64,000 nucleotides of DNA from Methanobrevibacter sp. TLL-48-HuF1 (lineage in GTDB: Archaea > Methanobacteriota > Methanobacteria > Methanobacteriales > Methanobacteriaceae). A model generated the notes under the pieces. The model worked only from the letters and a program-made list of their open reading frames with translations, was not told where the DNA came from and ran no database searches. A program made the translations under genes and the position numbers. The number at the start of each line of letters is the position of its first letter. Position 1 is the first letter of the stretch. The stretch spans positions 1,602,501 to 1,666,500 of the forward strand of contig NZ_CP081485.1 of the NCBI RefSeq assembly GCF_023617305.1. The letters run 5' to 3'. Positions 17,816 to 27,958 of the stretch are shown one piece after another.

Positions 17816-19560
17816 TGTTATCTGAGTTTTTTACTAAAAGATTTGGACTTACAAAAGAGGGTTCCGACAATTTGATTAAAGGAATTTTCTATACTGCACT
17901 TTTGAATATATCATTTATGTTTCCCGTTTCTTTATATGCATTACTTATTTATCTGTGGGTGGAGCAATTAACAGGTGGTGAAATAATTGATCCAAATCTT
18001 GGAATATTTATTTTATTGATACTGATTGTTTTAGGAATTATTTTTGCCTTTGCATGGAAGCAGTATCACTTTGTATTCAATACAACATATGTTGAAAGTG
18101 GAAACAGAAGAATCAACCTTGGTGAGAATTTAAGGAAACTTCCATTATCCTTTTTTGAAAATAGGGATTTGGCTGATTTGACTGCAACAATAATGAATGA
18201 TTGTACTGATTTGGAGCATGTTTTCTCACATGCGGTTCCGCAATTGCTGGGTTCAATCATTTCACTATGTATTGTTTCAGTGGGGATGTTCCTATTTGAC
18301 TGGAGATTGGCTATTGCGCTTTTATGGGTAGTTCCTGTTGCATTCATAATCTTATTTATCTCCAAAAGACTTATTTATACTGGTGGGGATAGAATAATGG
18401 CTGATTTGCTTAATTGTGGGGATGCAGTGCAGGAATGCATTGAATCAATTGAGGATTTGAAATCCTACAATTGTGAAGAGGAATATTATGGAAAAATTGG
18501 CAGTTTAACTTCAACAATTGAAAAATCAAGAATTAATGCTGAATTAATGGCTACCTCAGGAGTAATAGTTGGAAAAGTTGTATTAAATTTAGGAATTGTA
18601 TCTGTAATCCTTTTAGGTTCATATCTAATAATAAATTCGCAAATATCAATTTTTACCTTTTTAATATTCTTGATAGCATCTGCAACAGTTTATTCTCCAC
18701 TGGAAAACGGATTGATATTTTTGGCAGAAATATTTATGATGGACAATAAAATTACAAGGGCTCAGGAAATTGAAAGTCTTGTAGTTGAAGGAGGTTTGGC
18801 TGATTATTCTTTGGACAGTTATGATGTCGAATTTGAAAATGTCAGTTTTAATTACGATGATTTGAAGGATGTTTTAACTGATATTTCATTTACTGCAAAG
18901 CAGGGTGAAGTTACAGCTCTTGTAGGGCCGTCCGGCGGAGGTAAAAGTACAGTTTCAAAGCTTGCCGCAAGATTTTGGGATCCTGTATCAGGTACAGTAT
19001 CACTTGGAGGTCAAGATTTATCAAAATTGGACTCAGAAAAGCTTCTGGAAAACTTTTCAATTGTTTTTCAGGACGTAATATTGTTCAACAATTCAATTTT
19101 GGAAAATATTCGTGTTGGAAGAAAAGATGCAACTGATGAAGAAGTGATTGAAGCTGCCCGTCTTGCAGAATGTGAAGAGTTTGTTTTTAAACTTCCAAAT
19201 GGATATGATACTGTAATTGGTGAAAATGGTGAGTTGCTCTCAGGCGGTCAAAGACAAAGAATTTCAATTGCAAGGGCACTTCTAAAAGATGCAAATGTAA
19301 TTTTATTGGATGAAGCAACTTCATTTTTAGATGTTGAAAATGAATCTAAAATCCAAAAAGCATTGTCTGAGTTGATTAAAAACAAGACAGTCATCATCAT
19401 TGCTCATAGGATGAGAACAATAGCTAATGCTGATAGAATTGTTGTTTTAGATGATGGCAAAATTGTGGAGCAGGGAATGCCTGAAGAACTAATTGCAGAT
19501 AATGGTTTGTTTAAAAAGATGGTTGATTTACAGAACTTAAGTGGAGAATGGCAAATTTAG
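17812..19560 (+). CDS. ABC transporter half-molecule, permease-ATPase fusion, second partner
   Basis: A 582-residue half transporter translated from ATG 17812, overlapping its partner's stop codon (ATGA). Membrane helices fill the first about 300 residues. Walker A is GPSGGGKST (about 372), signature LSGGQRQRIS (about 475) and Walker B VILLDEATS (about 498). All nucleotide-binding motifs are complete in both partners. See the first partner for the inferred substrate class. Confidence 0.88.
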   Translation: MMLSEFFTKRFGLTKEGSDNLIKGIFYTALLNISFMFPVSLYALLIYLWVEQLTGGEIIDPNLGIFILLILIVLGIIFAFAWKQYHFVFNTTYVESGNRRINLGENLRKLPLSFFENRDLADLTATIMNDCTDLEHVFSHAVPQLLGSIISLCIVSVGMFLFDWRLAIALLWVVPVAFIILFISKRLIYTGGDRIMADLLNCGDAVQECIESIEDLKSYNCEEEYYGKIGSLTSTIEKSRINAELMATSGVIVGKVVLNLGIVSVILLGSYLIINSQISIFTFLIFLIASATVYSPLENGLIFLAEIFMMDNKITRAQEIESLVVEGGLADYSLDSYDVEFENVSFNYDDLKDVLTDISFTAKQGEVTALVGPSGGGKSTVSKLAARFWDPVSGTVSLGGQDLSKLDSEKLLENFSIVFQDVILFNNSILENIRVGRKDATDEEVIEAARLAECEEFVFKLPNGYDTVIGENGELLSGGQRQRISIARALLKDANVILLDEATSFLDVENESKIQKALSELIKNKTVIIIAHRMRTIANADRIVVLDDGKIVEQGMPEELIADNGLFKKMVDLQNLSGEWQI

Positions 19561-19610
19561 ATTCTCCGGATTATTTTCATTAGTATAATATAAAATAGGA
19601 GGTAATATTA

Positions 19611-20192
19611 ATGAGTAAAATGTTAAATGTAAAAGATTTAATCACTGTAGGTATTTTTGCAGTGATACTGACAGTTTCAATTTTTATTTTTGGAATGCTG
19701 GGATATATCCCAATACTGATGATTGCATTGCCGGTCATTGTAGCATTAATTGCAGGAATTCCATATATGCTGTTTTTAACAAGAGTTGATAAATTTGGAA
19801 TGACTTCATTGTTGGGTTTGGTTTTGGGAATTGTAATGTTTTTAAGCGGTCACACATGGATTCCAATTGTAGTCTATACGCTTTGTGGATTGATGGCTGA
19901 TGTAGTTTTAAAAATTGGAGATTATTCTTCTATTAAAAATTCAATTATCAGTTATGGATTTTTCTCATTGGGAATATTTGGTAATATGCTACCGTTTTAC
20001 ATTTTAAGAGATTATTTTGTTGAATCAATTCGTGCATCAATGGGAACTGACTATGTAAATGTAATTTTACCGTTTTTAACAAATGAAATGCTGATTATTT
20101 TGATAATTGCTACATTTGTTGTTGCTTTAATCGGTGCATATATTGGAAAAATTGTTTTGAAAAAACATTTTGAAAAAGCAGGTATTGCCTAA
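19611..20192 (+). CDS. ECF-type substrate-binding membrane component, Trep_Strep/MptaA-like
   Basis: A 193-residue protein with five or six hydrophobic helices and few charged residues. N-terminus MLNVKDLITVGIFAVIL and a helix ending in LCGLMADVVLKIGDYSSIKN resemble the Trep_Strep family of ECF S components. The ribosome binding site AGGAGG precedes ATG 19611. It is followed after nine bases by the T component, so with the fused A-A' protein a whole ECF importer is encoded. The substrate is unknown. Confidence 0.75.
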   Translation: MSKMLNVKDLITVGIFAVILTVSIFIFGMLGYIPILMIALPVIVALIAGIPYMLFLTRVDKFGMTSLLGLVLGIVMFLSGHTWIPIVVYTLCGLMADVVLKIGDYSSIKNSIISYGFFSLGIFGNMLPFYILRDYFVESIRASMGTDYVNVILPFLTNEMLIILIIATFVVALIGAYIGKIVLKKHFEKAGIA

Positions 20193-20201
20193 GGTGATAT
20201 T

Positions 20202-20921
20202 ATGGGATTAAAACTAAATTTTAAATTGGATCCAAGAACTAAAATTATAATTTTGGTTTTGATAAGTTTCATGGTTTTTAATGAAGTGCCGTTATACATT
20301 AGTGGAATTTTAGTTTTAATTCCATTTATTTGTTTATTTTTTTCAAATCGTATCGGTATTGCTTTAAGTTATATTTTAATGTATATTGTTGCAAAATATA
20401 TTCAGATTTATCTTCTTCCAACTGCAACAGGCATAATTGCAATATTGATGATAATGTTTAGTTATACGACCACTAGAATGTTGCCTGTTTTGATGATGGG
20501 ATATTATACAGTCACAACAACAAAAGTGAGTGAATTTATAGCTTCTATGGAAAAAAGCAATATTCCAAAAGAGGTCACTATTCCGCTTTCAGTTATCTTT
20601 AGGTATATTCCGTCAGTTTATGAAGAAATTAAATCAATAACCAATGCAATGAAAATGAGAGGTTTTGGTTTGAATGTTAAATCATTGAAAAATCCTTTAA
20701 AACTGGTGGAATTTTATATGATTCCTATTCTGGTCAGCGCTATTAAAACAGCAGATGAACTTTCTGCAGCTTCTTTAACAAGAGGATTAAGTAATCCTGA
20801 ATCCAGAACTCATTTTATGGAAGTTAAATTAAATAAAATAGATTATACATTACTGACGGTTTCATTAATCGGTTTGGGAGTTTATGCATATTATTTTTTA
20901 GGTGGTGTCTTTTTTGCTTAA
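20202..20921 (+). CDS. ecfT: ECF transporter T component (EcfT, CbiQ-like)
   Basis: A 239-residue membrane protein starting GLKLNFKLDPRTKIIIL, the typical opening of CbiQ/EcfT proteins. Four hydrophobic segments are followed by ITNAMKMRGFGLN (about residue 146) and SAASLTRGLSNPESRTH, the two alanine/arginine-glycine motifs that couple EcfT to the ATPases. The 3' end overlaps the start of the ATPase gene, in keeping with one operon. Confidence 0.88.
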   Translation: MGLKLNFKLDPRTKIIILVLISFMVFNEVPLYISGILVLIPFICLFFSNRIGIALSYILMYIVAKYIQIYLLPTATGIIAILMIMFSYTTTRMLPVLMMGYYTVTTTKVSEFIASMEKSNIPKEVTIPLSVIFRYIPSVYEEIKSITNAMKMRGFGLNVKSLKNPLKLVEFYMIPILVSAIKTADELSAASLTRGLSNPESRTHFMEVKLNKIDYTLLTVSLIGLGVYAYYFLGGVFFA

Positions 20922-22359
20922 AATAGATAATGTTTCATTTTCATATGACAACAGTAAGAATAACTGTAATCTGGCAGATATTAATCAGAATATTGAAAAA
21001 GGTGAGGTCATTTTGCTTTGTGGTGAATCAGGTTGCGGAAAAACAACATTAACGCGTATGATAAATGGAATTATTCCCAACTTTTTTGATGGAACAAGAC
21101 ATGGAAATGTATATTTGGATGGTAATTTAATAAGTGAAATGCCAATTTATGAAATATCAAGATATGTCGGTTCTGTTTTTCAAAATCCAAAAACACAATT
21201 CTTCAATGTGGATACAACAAGTGAAATAGTTTTTGGGTGTGAAAATCTTGCAATGAATACTGATGAAATAAAAAATAGATTGAATTATGTTGTAAACGAC
21301 TTTAGATTACAGCATCTTCTTGATAAAAATATTTTTAAATTATCTGGTGGTGAAAAGCAAAAAATTGCAGGAGCATCAGTATCTGCAGTTTTCCCAGACA
21401 TATTTGTTCTTGATGAACCTTCATCAAATTTAGATTCGGAATCTAGCTGGGATTTGGAGGACATTATTAAGAAATGGAAAGAATCCGGAAAAACGGTTAT
21501 TATAGCTGAACATAAACTGTTCTTTTTAAGTAATGTTGTTGATAGAGTTATATTTATGGAAAAAGGGCAAATTACTAATGAATGGTCTATTGACCAGTTC
21601 AGACATATTGACCATAGGGATTACGGTTTAAGACAAATAAATTTGAAAAAATTGGATGTTAATCATAGTGAGTATTATTCAAATAATCATGAAATGATTG
21701 AACTTAAAAATTTTAATTTTAAATATGGTAAAAATCAGGTATTAAGTATTGATGGAGTTAAAATCCCAAAAAATGAAATAATTGCAGTCATCGGAAAAAA
21801 TGGTGCTGGAAAATCTACTTTTGCAAATTGTTTATGCGGACTTAAAAAGTCTTGTAAAGGGGAAATTATTTGGGGAGATAATCATTTGAAAAGAAAAAAC
21901 TTGCTTAAAAAGACATATATGGTGATGCAGGATGTTAATCATCAATTATTCACTGAAAGTGTACTTGATGAAGTATTGCTGAGTATGGATGATGAAAATA
22001 CAGATCGTGCTGAGGAAATATTAACAAACTTAAATCTGATTCATCTAAAAGAAGTGCACCCTATGGCATTGTCTGGCGGTGAAAAACAAAGAGTTGCTAT
22101 TGCATCAGCTATTGCTTCAGATAAGGAATTTCTGATTTTTGATGAACCGACAAGCGGGCTTGATTTGAAGAATATGGTGAAAGTTAGTGAAAATTTAGTT
22201 TATCTTCAAAAATTAGGCATTACTTCATTTATCATTACTCATGATTTTGAATTAATAATGGAAGTGTGTTCCCATGTTTTGCATATGGAAGACGGAAAAA
22301 TTATTGATAATTATAAAATAAATGAAGAAAAACTAGGAAATTTTTTCTTAAAAAATTGA
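20914..22359 (+). CDS. ECF transporter ATPase, fused A-A' (two ABC domains)
   Basis: About 481 residues with two complete ABC ATPase domains. Domain 1: Walker A GESGCGKTT (about 36), LSGGEKQK (about 143), FVLDEPSSNLD. Domain 2: Walker A GKNGAGKST (about 293), LSGGEKQR (about 387), FDEPTSGLD. The start is set at TTG 20914, giving LKIDNVSFSYD, the normal opening of an ABC domain; AGGTGG lies eight bases before it. GTG 20902 is an alternative start. It powers the T and S components encoded just upstream. Confidence 0.88.
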   Translation: MLKIDNVSFSYDNSKNNCNLADINQNIEKGEVILLCGESGCGKTTLTRMINGIIPNFFDGTRHGNVYLDGNLISEMPIYEISRYVGSVFQNPKTQFFNVDTTSEIVFGCENLAMNTDEIKNRLNYVVNDFRLQHLLDKNIFKLSGGEKQKIAGASVSAVFPDIFVLDEPSSNLDSESSWDLEDIIKKWKESGKTVIIAEHKLFFLSNVVDRVIFMEKGQITNEWSIDQFRHIDHRDYGLRQINLKKLDVNHSEYYSNNHEMIELKNFNFKYGKNQVLSIDGVKIPKNEIIAVIGKNGAGKSTFANCLCGLKKSCKGEIIWGDNHLKRKNLLKKTYMVMQDVNHQLFTESVLDEVLLSMDDENTDRAEEILTNLNLIHLKEVHPMALSGGEKQRVAIASAIASDKEFLIFDEPTSGLDLKNMVKVSENLVYLQKLGITSFIITHDFELIMEVCSHVLHMEDGKIIDNYKINEEKLGNFFLKN

Positions 22360-22545
22360 TTTGAAACATAATATACCATTAATTCTGATTATTTCAAGTT
22401 TTTAAACAGAATTAAAAATTTTAAACTAATTTTCATCAAAAAATTTTAAATCAACAAAGTTTTTGAAAAGAGCATCGGTGTCTACCCATTAAATTTATAA
22501 AAGCTAAAAATTTTATATATTTATAATAATTTACAAGGTGACCAA

Positions 22546-23067
22546 ATGGAAAAAAATATTAAAGTGCCGGTTAAAAACGAAGATTTGACTGATTTGAAAA
22601 TTGGAGATGTAATTACATTAACTGGAAACATTATAACTGCAAGAGATCAGGCGCATAAAAGAATTTTAGAACAGGGTGCCCCATTAGATATTGAAGGTGC
22701 AGCTATATTTCATGCAGGACCAATTATATCCAAAGATGAAAACGGATATAAAATGGTAGCTGTAGGTCCGACTACTTCTATGAGAATGAATCCTTATCAA
22801 AGTGATGTTATTGATATGGGTCCTAAAATAGTAATAGGTAAAGGAGGAATGGATGATACAGTAAGAAAAGCTTTAGTTAAAAACAATGCATTATATGTTG
22901 TAGCTACTGGCGGATGCGCAGCACTTTATGTTGATGCAGTTGAAGAAATTGAAAGTGTTGACTGGTTGGATTTAGGAATGCCTGAAGCTATGTGGAATTT
23001 AAAAGTTAAAGATTTTGGACCACTTATAGTAGCTATGGACAGTGATGGTAACAGTTTATACGACTAA
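22546..23067 (+). CDS. fumB: Class I fumarate hydratase, beta subunit
   Basis: A 173-residue protein corresponding to the C-terminal part of class I iron-sulfur fumarases, a separate subunit in archaea. Conserved stretches are [35 protein letters not shown] and [10 protein letters not shown]. It interconverts malate and fumarate in the incomplete reductive citric acid pathway of methanogens. The alpha subunit is not in this window. A ribosome binding site AAGGTGA precedes the ATG. Confidence 0.9.
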   Translation: MEKNIKVPVKNEDLTDLKIGDVITLTGNIITARDQAHKRILEQGAPLDIEGAAIFHAGPIISKDENGYKMVAVGPTTSMRMNPYQSDVIDMGPKIVIGKGGMDDTVRKALVKNNALYVVATGGCAALYVDAVEEIESVDWLDLGMPEAMWNLKVKDFGPLIVAMDSDGNSLYD

Positions 23068-23157
23068 TTTTTAAATCAAATAAGAATGCTTATATAATAT
23101 GTGAATTTTAACTATAATTTAGATTATATATAAATAAAGTTTCAGGATGTGTTATAA

Positions 23158-23484
23158 ATGCCAGATATAAATGAACTTGCTGAAAAAAAATTGAAATCCA
23201 GAGTAAGAAAAATTAAAAAAGTAAATAAAAGTGATGAAGAAAAAGAAAAGTTTTTTGTACAGTTAGGAGCTTCTGTGGAAATATTTTTCCCTAATAAAAA
23301 ACCTGAAGAATTAAGTGACAGTTTAATTTTATGGACAACTCCTGAAGGTAAAATTACTGATGCAGAATATTCTTATGAAGAACCTGAAAATGAACAGTTT
23401 GTTCAAATGCCAGTACCTGAAAAAGATTTAAAAGCATTTGTTGAAGCTTTCAAAGACTTTAAATTAGAATTTGACTCTGATTAG
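23158..23484 (+). CDS. Hypothetical protein linked to PLP enzyme gene
   Basis: A 108-residue soluble protein with a basic N-terminus (KKLKSRVRKIKKVNK) and an acidic rest ending in FKLEFDSD. Middle motifs are QLGASVEIFFPNKKPEEL and LILWTTPEGKITDAEY. I do not recognise the family. The next gene begins directly after its stop codon without a spacer, so the two are translated as a coupled pair. Confidence 0.7.
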   Translation: MPDINELAEKKLKSRVRKIKKVNKSDEEKEKFFVQLGASVEIFFPNKKPEELSDSLILWTTPEGKITDAEYSYEEPENEQFVQMPVPEKDLKAFVEAFKDFKLEFDSD

Positions 23485-24639
23485 ATGATAGTTAACAATT
23501 CTTTAGATGAAGTTAAAAAAAGAGAAAATGCTTTATCTATTATAAAAAACATCATTGAAACTGAAGGTCGCAGTGGATTATATGATTTAACTGGTTTGGC
23601 TGGAGGATTTATTGCTTCATCATCCCAATTAAGTTTACTTGAAACTTATGTAGGACCAGCTATTTTTGAAGATGAAATTCAGGAAGTTGGAAAAAGACAT
23701 TTAGGTGGGGAAAAAATTCTTCCACTTAACAGAACCTCTTCAGGTATTTTAGCTACTGTTCTTTCATTAGTTGATAAAGGGTCTAATGTTGTGCATTACC
23801 TTGCCCAATTACCTGCCCATCCTTCCATTCCGAGAAGCTGTGAATTGGTTGGAGCTAATTATTTTGAAACTGATGATTTTGATAAATTTGAAATACCTGA
23901 AAATACTTCTTTAGTTGTTGTAACAGGTTCAACAATGGATCATAAAGTCATTGATGAAGATATTTTTAAAAAAGTCATTGAAATGGCTCACAAACAGAAT
24001 ATTCCTGTTATGGTTGATGATGCATCAGGAGCCAGACTTAGAACTGTTGTATTTAAACAGAAAAAAGCCTGTGATTTAGGTGCAGATATTGCAATTACCA
24101 GTACTGATAAATTAATGCCGGGTCCTAGAGGCGGATTAATGGCAGGTCGTGAAGATTTAGTTGATAAAATCAAAGTTAAAGCTAATCAATTTGGTCTTGA
24201 AGCACAGCCTCCAGCTATTTTAGCTATGATTAACGGTATTAAAAATTTTAATGGTGAAAATTTAATTAAAGGATTTTCAAGAAAAGAAGAACTGTTTAAA
24301 TTATTAAGTAAGAATTTTAATGCTTTTAGTGAAACTCCAACAGGAGTCATGATTTCATCTCATGGTTTAGCTAGTGAAGTTAAAGTTTCACATAATTTAT
24401 CTGATAATGATTTGGCATTTATTTTTGCATTTATATTATTAAAAGACTATGGAATTATTACAATTCCTCCAGTTTCAATGCCCGGTGCATCTACAACAAT
24501 AAGATTTGATTTGTCTACAAAAGATGCATTTAATTTAGATTTAAATGATTTAAATAAAAAAATAGAATCTTCATTTAATAAGCTACAGGAAGTAGTTACA
24601 AATGAAGATAAATGCAGGGAGATTGTATTTACTTCTTAA
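23485..24639 (+). CDS. PLP-dependent enzyme, MJ0158 (SelA-like) family
   Basis: A 384-residue fold-type I PLP enzyme. The lysine of STDKLMPGPRGG (K209) is the likely Schiff-base residue, preceded by VMVDDASGAR with the PLP-binding aspartate. An N-terminal GLYDLTGLAGGF and LNRTSSGILATVLS fit the archaeal MJ0158-like group, which resembles selenocysteine synthase SelA but is not thought to make selenocysteine. The true reaction is unknown. The ATG abuts the preceding stop codon. The 3' end overlaps the convergent birA gene by 11 bases. Confidence 0.85.
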   Translation: MIVNNSLDEVKKRENALSIIKNIIETEGRSGLYDLTGLAGGFIASSSQLSLLETYVGPAIFEDEIQEVGKRHLGGEKILPLNRTSSGILATVLSLVDKGSNVVHYLAQLPAHPSIPRSCELVGANYFETDDFDKFEIPENTSLVVVTGSTMDHKVIDEDIFKKVIEMAHKQNIPVMVDDASGARLRTVVFKQKKACDLGADIAITSTDKLMPGPRGGLMAGREDLVDKIKVKANQFGLEAQPPAILAMINGIKNFNGENLIKGFSRKEELFKLLSKNFNAFSETPTGVMISSHGLASEVKVSHNLSDNDLAFIFAFILLKDYGIITIPPVSMPGASTTIRFDLSTKDAFNLDLNDLNKKIESSFNKLQEVVTNEDKCREIVFTS

Positions 24640-25546
24640 TTATACATTCTCCAGATATTACTTTTTCTAAAGTTCCATCAATTTTTTCCACAACTAATGA
24701 TCCGTCTCTGCTGATACCTAAAACATAACCGTCATAAGGTTTGCTGAATGGTTCGTGTACTTCTACGATTTTTCCAATAGTGTAGGAGTTTTTTCTCCAT
24801 TCTTTTAAGATAGTTTCGTATTCTTCATTTATGAACTGTTCGCTGATTTTTTCAAATTCTTCTAGGAATAATTTAATTAGAAGGTTTTCATCGACTTTTT
24901 CACCAATTTCATCATTTAATGTTGTCATGTTTTCCCGTAATTCTTCAGGGAAGTTTTCAATGCTTATGTTTGCATCAATTCCAACACCAATAATAACACT
25001 TTCAATAGTGTTAAAGCTGGTTATTGCTTCAGTCAGTATTCCACAGACTTTTTTGCCATGAATTAAAATGTCATTAGGCCATTTTATTTCGGCATTTTTA
25101 ACACCTATTCTTTTTAAGGTATTTTCAACAGCCACACCAGTTGCAAGGGTAATTAATGGGATTTTGGAGTGGTTTACATTTGGATTTAATATAATTGATA
25201 ACCAGACACCACCCAGAGGAGATTCCCAGTTTTTACCTGATCTGCCTCTAGCTTTTGTTTGCTTTTCAGAAATTACAACTGCTCCGTTTCCAACACCATT
25301 CATTGATAAAAATTTAGCTATTGTGTTTGTAGACATTACTTCATTAAATATATAGATATCTTTACCTATGTATTTGGTGTTTAAGTTTTTTGAGATTTCA
25401 TCTCTTTTAATGTGTTCAGTTTCTTCTTTTCCAAGTTCTCTGACTAAATCAGAAAAATCACCAATCTCAATATTGCTTATTTCATCAATAGTTTTTTCAG
25501 ATAATTTTCCCTCTTTTTTCAATAGCTTTACTATTTCATTTTGCAT
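24629..25546 (-). CDS. birA: Biotin-protein ligase
   Basis: A 305-residue ligase that attaches biotin to the carrier lysine of pyruvate carboxylase. The adenylate-binding motif is KARGRSGKNWESPLGG (about residue 95) and KWPNDILIHGKKVCGIL lies at about 153-169, with a small C-terminal SH3-like domain (DGSLVVEKIDGTLEK). The first 70 residues are an N-terminal region that might be a winged helix, but no clear helix-turn-helix is seen. It starts 15 bases after pycA, giving the pycA-birA operon known from Methanothermobacter. Confidence 0.9.
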   Translation of the reverse strand: MQNEIVKLLKKEGKLSEKTIDEISNIEIGDFSDLVRELGKEETEHIKRDEISKNLNTKYIGKDIYIFNEVMSTNTIAKFLSMNGVGNGAVVISEKQTKARGRSGKNWESPLGGVWLSIILNPNVNHSKIPLITLATGVAVENTLKRIGVKNAEIKWPNDILIHGKKVCGILTEAITSFNTIESVIIGVGIDANISIENFPEELRENMTTLNDEIGEKVDENLLIKLFLEEFEKISEQFINEEYETILKEWRKNSYTIGKIVEVHEPFSKPYDGYVLGISRDGSLVVEKIDGTLEKVISGECIIKK

Positions 25547-25561
25547 TTCTAAATCCCCAAT

Positions 25562-27055
25562 TTATTTTTTATTCATTTGTTGGTTTTTAGCAGTATTTAA
25601 ATAAGATCCAACAGCAGCAGAAATTGCAGCTATTTTTTTACTTGGCATAAAAGTGGATTTCATTTTATTTACATTTTCCAAATCTTCTGCAATCACATTA
25701 ACCATTTCACTTTCAATACCGTTTTTGTATTGGTCAATAAAGTGAGTGTTTAAGTCACCACTAATAAAGTTAGGATTTCTTAAAATAGCTTTATGGAACG
25801 GAATTGTAGTTTTAACTCCTAAAATAATGTATTCGCTTAATGCTCTTTTCATTCTGGCTATGGAGTCATCTCTAGTTCTTCCCCAGGTTACTAGTTTTGA
25901 AATCATGGAATCATAGAAAGTAGGAATTGTATAATTCATATAAACTCCACTATCTAAACGTACACCAGGTCCTCCAGGAGATCTGTAACCGGTAATTTTA
26001 CCAGGATTTGGTGCAAAATCGTTTAACGGATCTTCTGCATTAATACGACATTCTATTGCATGACCTGATACTTGTATATCTTTCTGTTCGTAACTGAGTT
26101 CATCACCATTAGCTATTCTGATTTGTTCTTTAATCAAATCGGTATTTGTAACAAGTTCGGTAATTGGGTGTTCTACTTGAATACGGGTGTTCATTTCAAG
26201 GAAGTAATATTGGCCATTGTCATATAAGAATTCAACAGTACCTGCACTGGTATAACCGATATATTCAGCAGCTTTTACTGCACTTGCTCCCATTTCAGCT
26301 CTAAGTTCTTCAGTCATAATTGGGGAAGGTGCCTCTTCAAGTAATTTCTGATGTCTTCTTTGGATAGAACATTCCCTATCAGCTACATGAATAACATTTC
26401 CATGTTCATCAGCTAATAACTGGAATTCAATATGTCTAGGTTTTTCAAGGTATTTTTCAATAAATACAGTTGAATCTCCAAAGTTTGTAGAAGCAACAGA
26501 TTGTGTAGATTCAATTGCGCGCACTAATTCGTCTTCTTCATAAACAGCACGCATACCAATTCCTCCACCACCTGCAGAAGCTTTTACAATTACAGGATAT
26601 CCAATTTGTCTAGCTATTTCTTTAGCTTCTTCAATGTCTGTAACTCCTTCAGGAGTACCTTCGATAACAGGAACTCCAGCTTTTTTCATAAGAGCTTTTG
26701 AAGTTATTTTATCTCCCATTTGATGGATCACGTCACCGGTAGGTCCTATAAGTTTAATTCCATTTTTTTCACATGCTTCACCAAATTTAGGGTTTTCAGC
26801 TAAAAATCCGTATCCTGGGTGAATAGCATCGGCTCCAGATTCAAGTGCAATATCTATGATTTTTTCTATATTTAAATAAGACTTGGCTGGGGAAGGATTA
26901 CCTAAAGGGTAGCTTTCATCAGCATAGTTTGTATAAAGGGATGTTGTATCTGCATCAGAGTATATAGCTACGCTTTGGATATCAAGCTCACGACAGGCAC
27001 GCATAACTCTTATTGCAATTTCTCCTCTATTTGCAATTAATATCTTTTCAAACAT
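25562..27055 (-). CDS. pycA: Pyruvate carboxylase subunit A (biotin carboxylase)
   Basis: A 497-residue ATP-grasp enzyme that carboxylates biotin, the first half of pyruvate to oxaloacetate conversion. The N-terminus [20 protein letters not shown] is standard. The glycine-rich ATP loop is [10 protein letters not shown] (about 160-170), and [20 protein letters not shown] and [14 protein letters not shown] form the active site. Length matches free-standing biotin carboxylase subunits of methanogens; the biotin-bearing PycB lies elsewhere. It is the first gene of an operon with birA. Confidence 0.92.
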   Translation of the reverse strand: MFEKILIANRGEIAIRVMRACRELDIQSVAIYSDADTTSLYTNYADESYPLGNPSPAKSYLNIEKIIDIALESGADAIHPGYGFLAENPKFGEACEKNGIKLIGPTGDVIHQMGDKITSKALMKKAGVPVIEGTPEGVTDIEEAKEIARQIGYPVIVKASAGGGGIGMRAVYEEDELVRAIESTQSVASTNFGDSTVFIEKYLEKPRHIEFQLLADEHGNVIHVADRECSIQRRHQKLLEEAPSPIMTEELRAEMGASAVKAAEYIGYTSAGTVEFLYDNGQYYFLEMNTRIQVEHPITELVTNTDLIKEQIRIANGDELSYEQKDIQVSGHAIECRINAEDPLNDFAPNPGKITGYRSPGGPGVRLDSGVYMNYTIPTFYDSMISKLVTWGRTRDDSIARMKRALSEYIILGVKTTIPFHKAILRNPNFISGDLNTHFIDQYKNGIESEMVNVIAEDLENVNKMKSTFMPSKKIAAISAAVGSYLNTAKNQQMNKK

Positions 27056-27125
27056 TCGAAACCTCTTTTTAATTTTTATTAATAATATAATTATATAAGA
27101 AATAATAATTAAATATGTTGTTTAG

Positions 27126-27740
27126 ATGAAAAAAATTACTAAAAAGAAACATTTGGAAATGGCTATACAAAATGTTCCCAGTCATCCAAATCCGAAAGTA
27201 GACCTTGAACAGTATTCTACTCCTGCTGTTATTGCATCAGATTTGTTATGGAATGCATATTCTTTAGATGATATAGTAGATAAAAAAGTAATGGATTTAG
27301 GCTGTGGAACTGGAATATTTGCAATTGCATCTATGTTATTAGGTGCTACTTCTGCTGTTGGTGTTGATATTGATAAAGAATCCATTGATTTAGCCAGCAG
27401 TTACTGTGGGGATGTTGAATTTATATGTGGTGATGTTTGTGATTTGGAAAATGACTTTGATGTTGATACTATTTTTCAAAATCCACCATTCGGATCACAA
27501 AAAAATGCAAAAAAGGGGTCTGATTTAAAATTTATCAATAAGGCTATTGAACTGTCTCCAAAAGTTTTGTATTCCTTTCATATGGCATCAACTGAGGAGT
27601 TTTTAATTAGCTATTTTGAAAAAAATGATTTGGAAATTACCCATATTTTCAGATATAATTTTCCCATTCCTAAAATTTATGAATTTCATACAAAGGAATC
27701 TGCAAATGTTGAAATAATAGTAATTCGAGCTTTACTTTAA
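27126..27740 (+). CDS. METTL5-type adenine-N6 RNA methyltransferase
   Basis: A 204-residue SAM-dependent methyltransferase. VMDLGCGTGIFAIAS binds SAM, GVDIDKESI is motif II and NPPFGSQ (N at residue 119) is the catalytic NPPF motif of adenine-N6 methyltransferases. The N-terminal LEQYSTPAVIASDLL is also typical. Human METTL5 modifies 18S rRNA, so an rRNA target is likely here. TTATATA lies about 30 bases before the ATG and no ribosome binding site is seen, so the mRNA may be leaderless. Divergent from pycA. Confidence 0.85.
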   Translation: MKKITKKKHLEMAIQNVPSHPNPKVDLEQYSTPAVIASDLLWNAYSLDDIVDKKVMDLGCGTGIFAIASMLLGATSAVGVDIDKESIDLASSYCGDVEFICGDVCDLENDFDVDTIFQNPPFGSQKNAKKGSDLKFINKAIELSPKVLYSFHMASTEEFLISYFEKNDLEITHIFRYNFPIPKIYEFHTKESANVEIIVIRALL

Positions 27741-27925
27741 ATTTTACTTATTTTAAATAGAAAAACAATACCTTTATATACTACATAATCTATATATTAT
27801 ATTAATATATTCCTTATGAGTATAAAAGTTGGTAGCATAATAAGATGGCTACAGATATTATAATTGATATAATATTTATAAAATGTATAAGTCTATTAGT
27901 GATAGCTATGTAAATGTAGGGAAAT

Positions 27926-27936
27926 CTTTATATACT
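27926..27936 (+). promoter_or_regulatory. TATA box of SPOUT methyltransferase gene, leaderless transcript
   Basis: CTTTATATACT ends 22 bases before the ATG at 27959, with no ribosome binding site between, as expected for a leaderless mRNA. The same 11-base string occurs at 27772-27782. Confidence 0.5.
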
Positions 27937-27958
27937 TTATTTTACTAATATTAAAATA

